Source: Malurus cyaneus samueli (Eukaryota > Chordata > Aves > Passeriformes > Maluridae). Taken from it: a DNA stretch of 64,000 bases. Each line of letters begins with the position of its first letter. Positions within the stretch are counted from its first letter, which is position 1. The stretch is from positions 1,824,925 to 1,888,924 of the forward strand of contig CM019219.1 in the NCBI GenBank assembly GCA_009741485.1. Direction: 5' to 3'. Below, one piece after another: positions 23,692 through 35,644 of the stretch. The position numbers were made by a program, and so were the translations under genes. The notes beneath the pieces were generated by a model. That model was given only the letters and a program-made list of their open reading frames with translations. It did no database searches and was not told the DNA's origin.

Positions 23692-25410
23692 CTGGAGGAT
23701 GCACATGACGACCAACACCGGGAGACAGGGGGGCACAGAAAACCAGGAGGCACAGTGACAAGGGAACACAAAAGATCGTATCACAGTCAGGACAAAGAGT
23801 GTTGATTAGTCAAGGCAGGACAAAGGACAGGAGAGGTGACAAGAAAGACAGAGGGAGATCATTAATCAGAAGAACGCTGAGCTACCACGGAGAGTCCATC
23901 GTGCCTGGGAGGGTTCTGCTCCCTCGGGGACCAGGGGAACATTTCCCACCGGAGATCCCCCAGTGCAGCAGGGAAAACCCACACAGGCAGCTCTCTTTGA
24001 TATCAATACTGAAATCAATACATATATTGAGAGCAGAATGGCCCTGAAACACCACCAGGGTCACCTCTGCCATCCCACAGGTGGAGCAGCACCCATTAAT
24101 ATCACAGGGAAAAGGAGGAGAAGAGCAGACAACCCAAACTCGGTGAATAAATGAGAAGATGGGGATGATAAATAAACAGCAGGTGAGGTGTCACTGAGGC
24201 AAATCGTGCCAATTGTGTCACCAATGGTTCTGGTGGCCAGTGAATGAATAGAAACAAAGAAAGATATGAAAACAGAACTGCATGTGGTGTAACAACAAAG
24301 CATGGAATGAGGAGAAAAATGGGGCTCATGTACACAGCCCCAGCCCAGGACGGAAATAACGCCACCAGCGTCACATTGTATCTTTCCACCTTATTCATAT
24401 TCTCTGCAATAGACTTTTTCAGGATAATGTTTTAATTTATTACAAGGGAAAAAGAGATATCACATTGTGCATCTTTTAAAAACTCACTGTAAGTGTAACA
24501 GGAAAAATGAATCGGTGCTAATGGAGCAGAAAACGGGATGTTCCATTAGCAGCCACTTGGAAAGGTTCATTTTCATTGCATATTTCCACACTTGCTGAAA
24601 AACAACTTTGCTATTGTTTACCACACAATAAAAATGTCCTTCTCTTCCCTAAAACCCGTTTTCCTTGAGAAATGGAACTGCATTTTGATTTTCTCATTAT
24701 CACCCCCCATCCTCCTTGCAGCACCTGCACACACCCTGCATTTCTCTCATCACCTCCAACCCATGAGGGCTTCCTGAACCAGGCCTATTTTTCAAAATAA
24801 AGTTAATTTACGATTATATTATTTCAAGCTTCTTTTTTTTTAATATCATTAAAACTGCTCTGAATACCCATCAGTGTATTAATCATGGAATTTAGCTCCC
24901 ATAATTCTGTTTTGCCTTTTGGAACAGATGGCAGTCCAGCATTTCCCACAATGGGAAAACTGAGCATCCATACTTTATGCAAATTTATCTGCCTTATCCC
25001 TTCTACCTTTCTTCATGGAACTTAAAAAAAAAAAACTGGGATCTATGGATGGAACATGATCTGTATCGATCTCAGGCAGAGCTAAACGAGCAATGAATTT
25101 ACTTTGAGCATTTCACCTCTGACATGTTCTCACCCTAACTTCTTCAAGCAAAAAGAAAACCAGGCTGCAAAATTGGGAATGCATTGCTTTTAACTCATAA
25201 AAAAAAAAAAAACTCAAAAACTTTTGGGGCTAGCAATTGTAGCTAAAAGGAAATCAGTTGTGTCTTATGATAGAAAATTTTTCAAGAAGAAATTATTTAG
25301 GAGAAAATATCGTATGGAGCCAAATTAACTTCAAAATGTTGACTTTTTTTTAAAATCAAAGCTCATTTTTTTTCCACTTCTGCTTGCTCTTGAAACTGTT
25401 CCCTACTTAC
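23692..25410 (-). other. Intron 11 (1719 bp)
   Basis: No transposable element recognised; A-runs near 25025 and 25200, T-run near 24832. Confidence 0.8.
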
Positions 25411-25483
25411 GGCTGGAATGGGATGAAGTGCTGCTTGTCCTCATCATCAACCTTCCCATTAATGATGTCAGTAACGTCCATCA
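25411..25483 (-). CDS. DOCK1: DOCK1 coding exon 11 (residues 329-352)
   Basis: Encodes [20 protein letters not shown] then IPFQ plus CC of a proline codon. Acceptor TCTTTGCAG|TG, donor CAGCC|GTAAGT (strong). The phase-2 end joins either acceptor of exon 12 and makes CCG (Pro) in both cases. Confidence 0.97.
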
Positions 25484-25805
25484 CTGCAAAGAGAAACCAA
25501 GGGCACTGAATAACTCATCAACGTGGGAAGAGGGAACACCCTGGGGGATTGGAGCAACAGTGACTCAGAGGAGAGTGGAATTATCAACAGAGGAATTCCA
25601 GAATTATCTATGGAATAACAACGTGCTGGAAATAACCTCTGCCATCTCAGCTGACACAAATTCTAGAAGGGAATTTCTAGGACACAGCAACAAGGAGAGT
25701 GAGATTTGGAACACTCTGAGTTTGCACTGCCCCACAGCAGCTCCACCCCATAATTTCTCTGCAGGAATTGAAGTGGATAAGGACAGGACAGGCCAGAGGA
25801 GGTAC

Positions 25806-25941
25806 CTGCCACCCCGAAGGGTCTGCGCAGCCCCGAGGTGAGTTTGCGCGTGTTGTTATCCCGCAGCTCCATCCTGCCCACTCGCACGATCTGGCACACA
25901 AAGCTGATTTTCTCTCTCTTCAGGTCTTTGCTGCCCAGGTC
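25806..25941 (-). CDS. DOCK1: DOCK1 coding exon 10 (residues 284-328)
   Basis: Encodes [40 protein letters not shown] and PFGVA plus one base. The [19 protein letters not shown] and GLRRPFGVA stretches are DOCK1/5 hallmarks. Acceptor TTTGCAG|GAC; donor GCAG|GTACCT is non-consensus at +4 to +6. Intron 10 (25484-25805, 322 bp) holds nothing recognisable. Confidence 0.97.
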
Positions 25942-26249
25942 CTGCAAACAGCACTCACATCAGGCTGCTTTCTGAGAGCTGAATTTTAAGTTCCATTTCA
26001 ATAAGTAGAAGATTTGTTGCTCACAATTCACCTTGGCTGTGCAAGCCTCTAACACAAAGTGTTCCAGAGCAAAGCAGCTCTTGTAACAATATTTAAATAT
26101 CTTATTGGAGCTGTGTGCCAATTAACTGCTCAGGAGGACAAATCATTTCTAGGAAGTTAACAATTCAAAGAGCCACTTTGGTTTTCGCCAGGTGTGGAGA
26201 ATATTCAGCAGCCACTTATGAGCAATGTCTCATGGGAGCCTCTGGCAGC

Positions 26250-26600
26250 GTGGAATCATGGAGTGGTTTGGGATGGGAGGGACCTTAAAATCACCAAATT
26301 CCAGCCCCTGCCATGGGCAGGGACACCTCCCATTATCCCAGGGGGCTCCAAGTCCCATCCAACCTGGCCTTGGGCACTGCCAGGGATCCAGGGGCAGCCA
26401 CAGCTTCTCTGGGCACCCTGTGCCAGAGACTCCCCACCCTTCCAGGGACCAATTCCTTCCCAATACCCCATCCATCCCTGCCCTCTGGCACTGGGAGCCA
26501 TTCCCTGTGTCCTGCCCCTCCATCCCTCATCCCAAGCCCCTCTCCATCTCCCTGCAGAGGTTTCCACCCCATCCCCAGTCCTGAGTGAGCCCCAGGGCAC
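26250..26600 (-). mobile_element. CR1 LINE 3' fragment (intron 9)
   Basis: Contains GAGTGGTTTGGGATGGGAGG, CCAACCTGGCCTTGGGCACT and GGGCACCCTGTGCCAGAGAC. It fills more than half of a 681-bp intron and stops about 25 bp from exon 9. Confidence 0.9.
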
Positions 26601-26622
26601 GCTCTGGGCAGTGCCCACTCAC

Positions 26623-26704
26623 GGTGAACACAGCTCGCAGGTTGTGCAGTCTGTCAATGTCCTTGGGAAGGCCACAGCTCGACCATCTCACCAGATAGTT
26701 CTCA
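26623..26704 (-). CDS. DOCK1: DOCK1 coding exon 9 (residues 256-283)
   Basis: Encodes [20 protein letters not shown] followed by HNLRAVFT. It has a cysteine (SSCG) where remembered human DOCK1 has SSSG. Acceptor TTATTTCAG|TG, donor TTCACC|GTGAGT. Intron 9 (25942-26622) is largely occupied by a CR1 copy that reaches to within about 30 bp of this exon's donor. Confidence 0.96.
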
Positions 26705-26757
26705 CTGAAATAAACAGCATTGCAAAGACTTTTTGTTTAAATCACAAGGCAACAGAA

Positions 26758-27030
26758 GCACAGAATGGTTTAGGTTAAAACAGACCTTAAAGTTCATCTC
26801 ATCCTCCCTCTACCATGGCAGCAACACCTTCCACCACCCCAGGGTGCTCCAAACCCCGTCCAACCTGGCCTTGGGCATTCCAGGGATCCAGGGGCAGCCA
26901 CAGCTTTTCTAGGAAATACTGCCAGTGCCTCCCCACCCTTCCAAGAAAGGATTTCTTCCCAAACCCCCATCTAAATCTATCCTATTCCAGCTTAAAGCCA
27001 TTCCCCATATTCTATCGTTTCATGCTCTTT
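26758..27030 (-). mobile_element. CR1 LINE 3' fragment (intron 8)
   Basis: GAATGGTTTAGGTTAAAACA, CCAACCTGGCCTTGGGCATT and CAGTGCCTCCCCACCCTTCC. It begins about 55 bp upstream of the exon 9 acceptor on the gene strand. Confidence 0.85.
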
Positions 27031-27376
27031 AACATATGCAGATAAAACCAACTTCAGAATTCACATAAGAGCCTGATTTCCTCATCCTAAACCCGTGACT
27101 ACTGAGCAGAGAGCTGATATTTCCCTCAGTGCCTGTTATTTTTATAAAGAAAGCTTCTCCTCAGCACCCAAGTGTGAGAATTGGTGCAGCTCAGTGAGGG
27201 CACAGCCCCTGCAGTGTGCTCACCTCTGATTCTGGGAACCCACAAGCACAGCACAACCCCAAAATGTCCCCAAGGAGAAGGGACCTGGCCCTGCCTTTCA
27301 CAGAAATTGGACTTTGATAAGCCCCAAAGCACCTCAGCACTATCCCTGAGTAAAAACAGATAAAAATGGCACTAAC

Positions 27377-27534
27377 CTGATGAATTTAGATTCCAGGGGG
27401 TCATACAGAGACATCAGAACCTCAGCATCCTCTCCTATTTTACACACCACGTTTTTTAAATTCACAAATAAAGCAAATGAAGGAGTGGCTGCAAACTTGG
27501 CTTGTCTGTTGATATCAATATTCTGCTTCTGAGA
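27377..27534 (-). CDS. DOCK1: DOCK1 coding exon 8 (residues 204-255)
   Basis: Encodes SQKQNIDINRQAKFAATPSF, then ALFVNLKNVVCKIGEDAEVL, then MSLYDPLESKFI plus AG. This is in the region between the SH3/ELMO-binding part and DHR-1. V to L at DPLESKF is the only change I notice against human. Acceptor ACTTGCAG|TCT (gene strand), donor ATCAG|GTTAGT. Intron 8 (26705-27376) contains a CR1 fragment. Confidence 0.97.
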
Positions 27535-28299
27535 CTGCAATTCAAGAACACAATAAAACCAACTTTAACTTTGCCTAACAGATATCCAACTGCTATAAAA
27601 CTTTCCTAAAACTTTCCAGAAGGAAGAAGAGGAGGTTTCCATTGAGCGTCTGCTCCTGTGATCTTTGTTTCTGTTAGGTTTTGTGGCAGACAGCATTTCC
27701 TGGATCTGTCTTGAAGTGCCACACCATGAGGGGAAAGTTAAAAAAGAAGTGAAAAAGGAGAGAAAAGATGTCTTCACTTATTAAGTAGAAAGACAAATGG
27801 ATGAAAAAATAGAGCCTCAAATAAAAGAAAAACCAGGAACACACAACAGAAAGAGAAATAGAAAAGTTTTCCTTTCCAAAATAAGGATTTTGAACAGCAA
27901 AGGTGCTGACTGTTCAAGACTGAGATGGGCTTTAAATCCATCCCTTTTATTTCCACAAGTTTTTACGATTGGCATAAAAAAACCACACAAGAATGTTCTT
28001 TATGATTCTCAAATATAAACTCTGATGACAACCTCACTTCCAAACCTCTCACATGCACACCTGACATTAACCTACAAATGCAGCTGATTTATTACAACTC
28101 TGAACCATAAATGCTACTACAAACCCTTTAAGGGATGAAAAAAAAACCAGTCTAAAACACAAAAGTTCTTACAAAGTGTTTAAGCCTGATAATTAAGCAT
28201 GAACACATCAGATCCCCCATTATCACTGCTAAAAATAACAGCCATCCAATTAATTTACAGCCTCGTGTTTCACAGGGAAAAGCCACAGTTGTCTCTTAC

Positions 28300-28435
28300 C
28301 TTTTCCTCCTGTAGCCTCTCCTCAACTTGCTTGGAAGCTATTTCATGTGCTCTGAAAAGGCTGATGGTGCTGGTCTGCTCCGGGTCCAAAATGTTGCCAT
28401 CTTCATCTCGAACCACCAGGTCCAAATCCAGAATT
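28300..28435 (-). CDS. DOCK1: DOCK1 coding exon 7 (residues 158-203)
   Basis: Encodes RILDLDLVVRDEDGNILDPE, then TSTISLFRAHEIASKQVEER, ending LQEEK. It matches mammalian DOCK1 with Q for L in the segment before TSTIS. Acceptor TTGCTTAG|AA, donor GAAAAG|GTAAGA. It ends in phase 0 and completes the N-terminal helical region. The following intron 7 (27535-28299, 765 bp) shows no recognisable repeat. Confidence 0.97.
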
Positions 28436-29857
28436 CTAAGCAAGGCAGAAAATGGTTGTGAATTAAAAATTGCTCAAAGGAACGTCTGAACAACTCCTGC
28501 CAAGTGTTTAACTTCACCTGAGGAAATTATTTGAGACATGGTAACGCAATTGAACATGTCAGGAATTCTGGAGATCCAAGTGAGTGATTCCCAGAGCTCA
28601 GGACTGATGGAAAGGAGGGAGCTCAACAGCTGGGGAAGCAATTCCTTAAACCCATTTGTACCAGGCTTGGTCTCCTGCCTGTTTTTGTCTCAAAAACCCA
28701 GCACAAACAGCTCCTGCCATCCATCCCATCTTCTCCTCCAAGCTGCAAACTCCTGCTCTACCCCAACTCTACAAGATAAGACATGAGTTGTTTCCTCCTA
28801 TTTAAACAAGGTTTCTGTCAGCAGGGTGTTAAAATCCACGATCACCTGCTGCAGAGAGTGAAGCTTCTGCCATCATCAAATCCAGCCTCAGGAAAAACCT
28901 TTCATGTTTCTCCCCATTAATTCAGTGCTGGCAGCAGAACCAAGGGTTAAAAAAATCAGATCTCTTCTCTAAGAGTAATATTATTGGCAACCCAAATAAA
29001 TGGAGGATGGTCCATTCTTTCTTCCATAAATCAAAAGAAAAAAATCCCTAAATTTTTCTTCCAACCCTGTGGTCAGCTCTCCCAGTGGAGCTGCTGTAAC
29101 TTAGGGGTTGAAATATGTTTGATCAATGAGCTTAAATCAAATCTGCTGTGTCTGATCAATCACACAGGGGCTCATGGTTTATCTGAAAGCAAATTCCCTG
29201 CAAGCACTTGAAGAAGAGCTGTGGCACATAAAGAAATTTCCATGGATTTGGGGGATTCCTCCTCACCCCTTGAGCTGTTAAAGGTGTTTAAACATCCAAA
29301 CCCCTCCAATTAATTAATGGTAATTGCAGGGGTGATGAACACCCCTCAAGCTGCAGAGTGGAGGCAGCAGATTTTGAAGCACCACCTCTGGAACCAGACC
29401 CAGCCACCACGAAAATCTCCAGCATCCCTGGAACATCCTGCTCCCTCCCAGATGGAATTTCTGGTGAGAAAATGGTTTCAGCATCGAAACCAAACAGAAA
29501 AGCAGCCAAAGTTGTTGTTGTGCTCCTCCCTAGTGCTGATTCCTGGACAGCAGCCACAGCAGGAGAAACACCCACGGAGCTGGAACTGTCAGTGCTGCAG
29601 AATCTTCCATGGGAGAAACTGCCTGAGCCAGGGAAAAGCTCAGAAATTCAGGAAAAGGCTCATAACCCCAACTACAGCACACCAGTGTTTGCACACACTG
29701 TCAGAGAAGTCAAAGCAAATCCTCCCCTTTGATTCAGTCCCTTTGTTTCAGTCTTTAACTTGCAAATTATGCTTGGGAAGAAAAAAAATCTTAATTTTTT
29801 TTTCTAAGTGTTTCAGAAGACAGCAAAAGTTAGGATATGGTTAGGACAGGAAACATT

Positions 29858-29905
29858 TAGAATTATTTAGGGCTGGAAGGGACCTTAAGATCAGCCAGTA
29901 TTTCT
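29858..29905 (-). mobile_element. Tiny CR1 tail (intron 6)
   Basis: GGGCTGGAAGGGACCTTAAG followed by ATCAGCCAGTA is the complement of the last bases of a CR1 element. Confidence 0.5.
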
Positions 29906-30772
29906 AAAGCAGACAATAAACTGGCTCTGCCTGCATCCTCAACTCCTCATTCACGCTTCTTTCAGGCACAAGCAAATGCAGGATTTTATCAGAAACATAT
30001 GTTACCTTTCAGTGGTGAGTATTTACTCACAAGTTCACATTCACCTCCCTCCTGCACCCCCAGAGAACGTTCTGATCACTTAATTAGTCCATCAGAACAT
30101 GGGGAACACAAAGCACAGCACGAGATGTTCCATTGCATTTGAAGGCTGAGCATCTGGAGGTTATTCAGAGCAACTTTTACCAACTCCTTGGGCAGATGGT
30201 AAAGTACAGTAGCCAAACAAATAATACCAACAACATCTGCTTAATTGTCTCCAGAGGTACAACCGTCCATATCTGGGATTACAAATGATAATTACTGACT
30301 GAATGCAGTTGCTGTTTGTTTTTTATTTTTTTTTAATTTCTTTTTTTATTTTTTTTTAATCACAGCTTTTGCTGATGGAGTATATGAACGGAAATACTGC
30401 AAATCTGGCAGTTCTTAAGGCACTGAACACAAATAGCTGAAATACAATGAGATATTTGCATCACAAAGGATTATTTCAAGGCTGGGCTGCTGAGAACTTT
30501 TTCACTGCCCAGGTGTGCAGGACAAGAGAATCCCACCAAATGGGTGACACTGGAAGGGAGCACTGTAACCTTGTCTCTCAGTATTCAAAACACTGCTTCA
30601 ACAATGAAGAGTAAGGTTTGATTTCTCATTTTTGATCCAAGTGGAAAGTCATAACTAGACAGACGAGTTATAACCTAAAACTTATATTTACAAAAATTGT
30701 GTTTAAACCCAGACAGCAGTCTGGGGAGAGAAAACATCTGAATCTCTAAAATATCCAGTACATGCAGCCTAC

Positions 30773-30884
30773 ACTGCTGTCTCTTTTTGGGTCAATATTT
30801 CCATCCCAACTTCCACTCTCTTGTGCTAAATAGCTCTTTTCTCTTATGAAATCTCCCTGTTCATCTTGTGCTACCAGCTGGATC
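30773..30884 (-). other. Exon-like segment in intron 6, candidate alternative to exon 7
   Basis: On the gene strand a strong acceptor (GGTTCCTCTTCTTGTGCAG|G) opens a 112-nt segment ending before GTAGGC. Joined to exon 6 it encodes 38 residues: RIQLVAQDEQGDFIREK..., with DGNIDPKRDSS at the end. The start resembles exon 7 (RILDLDLVVRDEDGNILDPE). Entry phase 2 and exit phase 0 are the same as exon 7, so it could replace exon 7 but not be added before it without a frameshift. The putative donor GTAGGC is weak. Expression is unknown. Confidence 0.35.
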
Positions 30885-31348
30885 CTGCACAAGAAGAGGA
30901 ACCAAGAGCTAAATGATGCTTCTGAGCCAAAATCCTTCAACATCACATTACAGCTGAGTGACTCGAGGGCACAGGCAGCTGGTGGTGCTCAGAGGGTGAC
31001 AACTGTTTGTGCTGCACAAGCAAGCAGAGTTTAAAATCCTATTTTGAAGGGAGGCAATGCTTGCGCTTTTCAGTTGGCCTTAAAAAAAAAAAAATCACAA
31101 CTTCAGTGCAGCAGCAAACTGATGATCCCACTCAGAGAGAGAGATGGATTCCAGTTTGAACACGATGCTTTAAAGATTCTGCATCAACTTCAATCTTTAG
31201 CTTGCTACAGTAAAGTGTGAATATGCAAATATTTCATCTCTACAACTACAGGAAAGAAAAGAATCCTGTGAGAAGTCACTAACAGCTGATGTGTCTTACA
31301 CAGGATCTGGTTTGAGGCAGAAAAAAATAGGAAATACTCTTCACAAAC

Positions 31349-31497
31349 CTGTTGCCATAATCGATTTTGGCAGTCACTTTCTTTTTCAGCTCTTTGAGCT
31401 CATCTTGGGGCAGGGTCCCAGAGAGGATTTGGGATCTCCACTCAATCAGGTCATAAATCATGTGCCGGACGCTGCGGAACATCTCCCTGTTGTCCTG
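31349..31497 (-). CDS. DOCK1: DOCK1 coding exon 6 (residues 109-157)
   Basis: Encodes [20 protein letters not shown] through [12 protein letters not shown] plus AG of the next codon. It is helical and highly conserved, including the [13 protein letters not shown] stretch shared by DOCK1, DOCK2 and DOCK5. Acceptor CAAACAG|CAG; a CAGCAG doublet makes a one-codon acceptor wobble possible. Donor AACAG|GTTTGT is weak at +3 to +5. The next intron contains the exon-like segment at 30773-30884. Confidence 0.97.
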
Positions 31498-34091
31498 CTG
31501 TTTGGGGGGATAAAGAAGGGGAGAAATCAGGTTTGAAGGCTTGTAAATACACAAAATAAATTGCAATTATAAATATGAATTTAAAGGGTAAGCCTAGAGC
31601 AGCTCTGGAACAGGAGCTTAACTTCTTACAGCACAAAGCACTGAGTATTGAGGGCCCTGCACTCAGCTTTTAGGCTCCAGACAGGTGTAAAATGCTTGGG
31701 TTTCTGCTGCCCTAAAACCTGGGTCATGCTGTTTTCAAGCATCAAAGGGGAAAATGTCCTTTTATTGATTCCCAGAGTAGCTTTATTCAGTGACCCTCTG
31801 CACTGAGCAGAACAGGACTAAAATGGTGCTTTTTAACAGCAAGAGGCTTGAGTTGTGCAATAATCCATCTGCAACAGATGGGAGAATCCTTCCCCTCCCC
31901 GGTTAAACCTCCAAAAAAAAAACATTTTAAAATGCCTCAGTGTGCACATCAGTGCCATGCAAGTCCACAGGTGACTTCTAAAGGACAGTGAAACACCAGG
32001 AAAGACCACAACTTCATAGGAAGTTAAATTCCTAAATTGTTTATAAAACCTGGAACTGTGACTATTAAATAATGCCAGCAGCATACACAAACTTTCCTTG
32101 GCAACACTCAGCTAAGCTGACAATAATTAAATAATTACAATCAAATTCCCCACTAAAAAAGGAGGAACAACGAAAAACTGCAGAAGATGCAGGAAAAAGA
32201 ACATAATGACTCCAAGACTCTGGGAAAAGGATTTCTCACTGTGAAACTTAAAGACTTCAGTCTGTTCAGATTATCCAAAAGCTGGCTTGATTATAGTGGG
32301 AGAACCTTCACAGAGAGAAAATACCCATTATTAAAAGCTCTTTAATGTAGCAGAGAAAAACACAACAGGCACATATGGCTGGAAGCTAAATACAGACAAA
32401 TCCAAATGGGGAAGAAGTTCCTGATTTTCAAGGCTGCAGGCAATCACAAAGCAGAGAGATGGGAAACATTCCACATCCTCTGCTCTCTGCAAACAGAACC
32501 TGAACATCCATTCAAGATCCAAACACGAATTACAAACTGAATCAAGGCATAAATGGGGATTTTTGATACGCAAAAGATGGTCACAGTGTGGAATATCTCA
32601 GATCTGCAGACTGCCCAGTCTGAAACTGCTGTCCCCAGTAAACCAAACCTGCCTTCACTGCCTGCTCCAGGATTCAAAGTGATTAGAAAAGCACTGAAGA
32701 ATTGTTTATCACAGAATGGGATGGTTTGGAAAGAACCTTAGAGCTGTGGGGCTTACACTTCCCCATCCCAGGCTGCTCCCAGCCCCAGTTCCACCCTGGG
32801 AGTGCTCAAATCCAGGCTGGACAGGGCTTGGAGCACCCTGGGAGAGTAGAAAAGGGTGGAGCAGGATAGGATTTAAAATCCCTTCCATCCCAAACCTTTC
32901 CACAATGGTACAGCAGTGGAACCAAGGGCAAAGCTGGTTTTGGTGTCCTCTCAAGCTTCTGCTCCTCCTGCTTTATTTCTGCTTCCCCCTTCCTCCTCAC
33001 TGCTCTTCCAACCCCTTAATCCACTCCCTAACACATAATCTCTTTCTTTCCATACAAGATATTATCCTTCATCTTCTATATTGCCACACTACATCATCTC
33101 CATTACACTCTTCCTCCTAATCTTTATTTTCATGGGTGTGATTAAAAGCCACATTAGTCAGCACAAACATCTTCATTACCGCTCGCGTGTTTTATGAGAT
33201 GAGATTTCAAACATATTTATGGAAAACAGAGAGTGCATTAAACCCTGCTTTAAATAAAGGAATTTCACATTCCCATTATCCTGCTACAGTGACCTTGCAT
33301 GATGAGAGCTGCAAAAGTGGGAGCCAGGTGCCTTAAATCCCACAGCAGGCCTTGCTGTGCAGTTGAGCTGCACTTTACAGTGTAAAAGTTTGAATTTTGA
33401 TCTCATTTATGGGCACCTTAATCTCTTGTTTTTCTATCTTCCCACTTAGGAGCTTATCAATAATTCTTATAAATTTTCAAGAGTGTATTTTATATGCTTG
33501 GAAGCTTAGCGTGTCAAAATCAACAGGTAACTTGAGTTATGGTTGTGTCAAATTTGGGAAAAATTAAACTTAAGGAAGGATACTGAGAGGTGAAAGGCCT
33601 GCATTGATAATTTTACAAAGCTTTCAAATTCAACATCAAAAACTCTATTCCCTAACACAGACCAACAGCCTTAAAACTGCCTGAAAACCATTTCTCTAGT
33701 TAAATTACGTGCTAAATTACTCTAAATAACATATACCACTTAAAATCCAATGTATTTTCTTTAATAAAAATAAAAATTGGTTGCAATCATTCCACCAATC
33801 ATTGCCAGATCAGGGTAAAACCCTAAAAAGATCTGATTCTGCACAAGAAAATTGAGGGATTTGAAAAAAACAGGCAAGAGAATCACTACTGAGATTTTTG
33901 CTTTAAACAGAGATGATGCTACACAGATTTTCAGCACTGGAAGCAGCCTTTAGCAACAACAACAGAAGGGGAATTTCATTAGAAGTTCCTCCATAATTAA
34001 TAATTTGTTGATAATTTTGCCTGTACCTTCTCCAGCACCAATTTCCCCATCAAAGTCTCCCAGTGGAGATGTTTTTCTGAGCTGGCCTTAC
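31498..34091 (-). other. Intron 5 (2594 bp)
   Basis: Contains the CR1 fold-back pair at 32703-32910; no other recognisable feature. Confidence 0.8.
32703..32910. mobile_element. Fold-back pair of short CR1 tails (intron 5)
   Basis: The left half reads as a minus-strand CR1 tail (GGATGGTTTGGAAAGAACCTT...CCCAGGCTGCTCCCAGCCCC). The right half reads as a plus-strand tail (GGAGCACCCTGGGAG...AAATCCCTTCCATCCCAAACC). The two meet head to head and could form an imperfect hairpin. Confidence 0.65.
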
Positions 34092-34188
34092 CACATAGAG
34101 CTGCCTCCAGATGATGGACCATTCCCTCAGCGTGGTGGTGACCTCCTGGATCAGGGGCAGCTCGTTGGGAATCACTGTCTCATGTTGG
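34092..34188 (-). CDS. DOCK1: DOCK1 coding exon 5 (residues 76-108)
   Basis: Starts GQHETVIPNELPLIQEV and ends in TLREWSIIWRQLYV. This belongs to the helical segment after the SH3 that packs with ELMO's C-terminal helix. Acceptor GCCTCCTCAG|CC, donor GTG|GTAAGG, phase 2 in and phase 0 out. It has NEL where remembered human has GDL, and a conserved TTTLREW core. Confidence 0.96.
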
Positions 34189-35644
34189 CTGAGGAGGCAA
34201 AAAAAAAAAGACATTGAATCAAGAAAAATGAAGAATTTAATTGTTATGGTTTTCAAGGACTTTTAAGATCATTAGTCAAACCAGCATTACCACAAACCCA
34301 CATCCTCATGTGCCAAATCCACAGAGGTGAGGTTTTGAGCAATTTCTGAGCAATTCAAGGAATGGGGACTGCACAAAGCAGCCTTTGCCAATGCTTGATA
34401 ACCTCTACTGTGAACACTTCTGTGCTGATATCTAACCTAATCACCTCATCTTCAATCATTTCTAAGGAGGAACTGATCATTTCCAAAGACAATCGAATAA
34501 AACAGGGTTGGAATGTTGGAATTAGCAACATTTATTATAAATTTATGAGCCAAAGTAAGATATTAATGGATATTACTGACACCAGTACAGCCCTACCACA
34601 TCAAGGGTACTTGGAGGTGCTGAGATTACAAAATTATGGAATGGCTGGGGTTGGAGGGGACCTTAAAGATGATCCAGGGACCTTGGGCACTCAAAGGGAT
34701 CCAGGGGCAGCCACAGCTTCTCTGGGCACCCTGTGCCAGGGCTGCCCACCCTACAGGGAACAATTCCTGCCCAAAATCCCATCCATCCCTGCCCTCCTTC
34801 AGTTCAAGGCCATTTCCTCTCATCCCACCCCTTCCATACCCCCGAGAACCTTCTTCACTCTCAAGGATATCAATGCCCACCTCACTGTAACATTCATCAT
34901 TGAGATATTTATTATTAAGCAACCAAGAACAAAACCCAACCCTGCCCAACTTCCAAATGCCATGATACTCCCCTGTAATTATTCTTTTTTTTTTTTCAAA
35001 ATGCTGGTCTTGCAATGAAAAATGAAGATTCCATTCATTCCCATGAAGATTCTGTGCTATTTGTGTTAAAATTAGGTGCCGTGAAGGTAAGGAACACCAG
35101 CCAGATCCTTGAATATTGCAGAAGGAGGGTACTTAAAGGCAGTTTTGCAATCAGCAAGGAAGATGTCATTATGCAGCAATCTCATGATTAGGAGTTTGAT
35201 CATTTGCATATTTAAATGAGTATAAAAATAAATCGGGCACAAAGGAATGAAATATTTCAATCCTGTTTCACTCCATTTCATACCTGGGTCATTATTCATT
35301 AATTTCACTTCACCTCCTTTTCCCTCTGGGATTCAGTTGTGAGTTTTTTCCTGGTTTTTTTTTAAACTTTTATCATTCATTTTTCAGCTTTTATATCCAT
35401 GTTCAAAAGTTTCACATGCACATCCAGCAAAGCTGATTTGATACACGAGCACCTGAAGTGCTGCTGAACAGCAAATACAGCTCAAACCAGAATTAACACC
35501 AGGGAAGGGAATAACAGAATCACAAAATGACTTCTCAATAAGGCAGAAAACAACCTGGAAACAAGTGTAAGCCATCTGATAATGCACTGAAACAACGTGG
35601 GCAAAACAAAAAAATGATTTTTTTAATTTTTAAATCCAACTTAC
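34189..35644 (-). other. Intron 4 (1456 bp)
   Basis: Contains one internally deleted CR1 at 34628-34845; otherwise plain. Confidence 0.8.
34628..34845 (-). mobile_element. CR1 LINE 3' fragment with internal deletion (intron 4)
   Basis: GGGTTGGAGGGGACCTTAAA jumps directly to CCTTGGGCACTCAAAGGGAT, so the usual middle part with CAGGGACACCTCCC is missing. The rest continues to the CATCCATCCCTGCCCTCC region. Confidence 0.85.

Larger units (their letters stand above)
28436..31348 (-). other. Intron 6 (2913 bp)
   Basis: Contains the exon-like segment at 30773-30884, a CR1 tail at 29858-29905 and a T-rich patch at 30318-30358. Confidence 0.8.

Noticed and set aside
29317..29844. Overlapping 175- and 124-codon plus-strand frames in intron 6
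   Set aside because: Two frames overlap in different phases, composition is generic, and no family is recognised.
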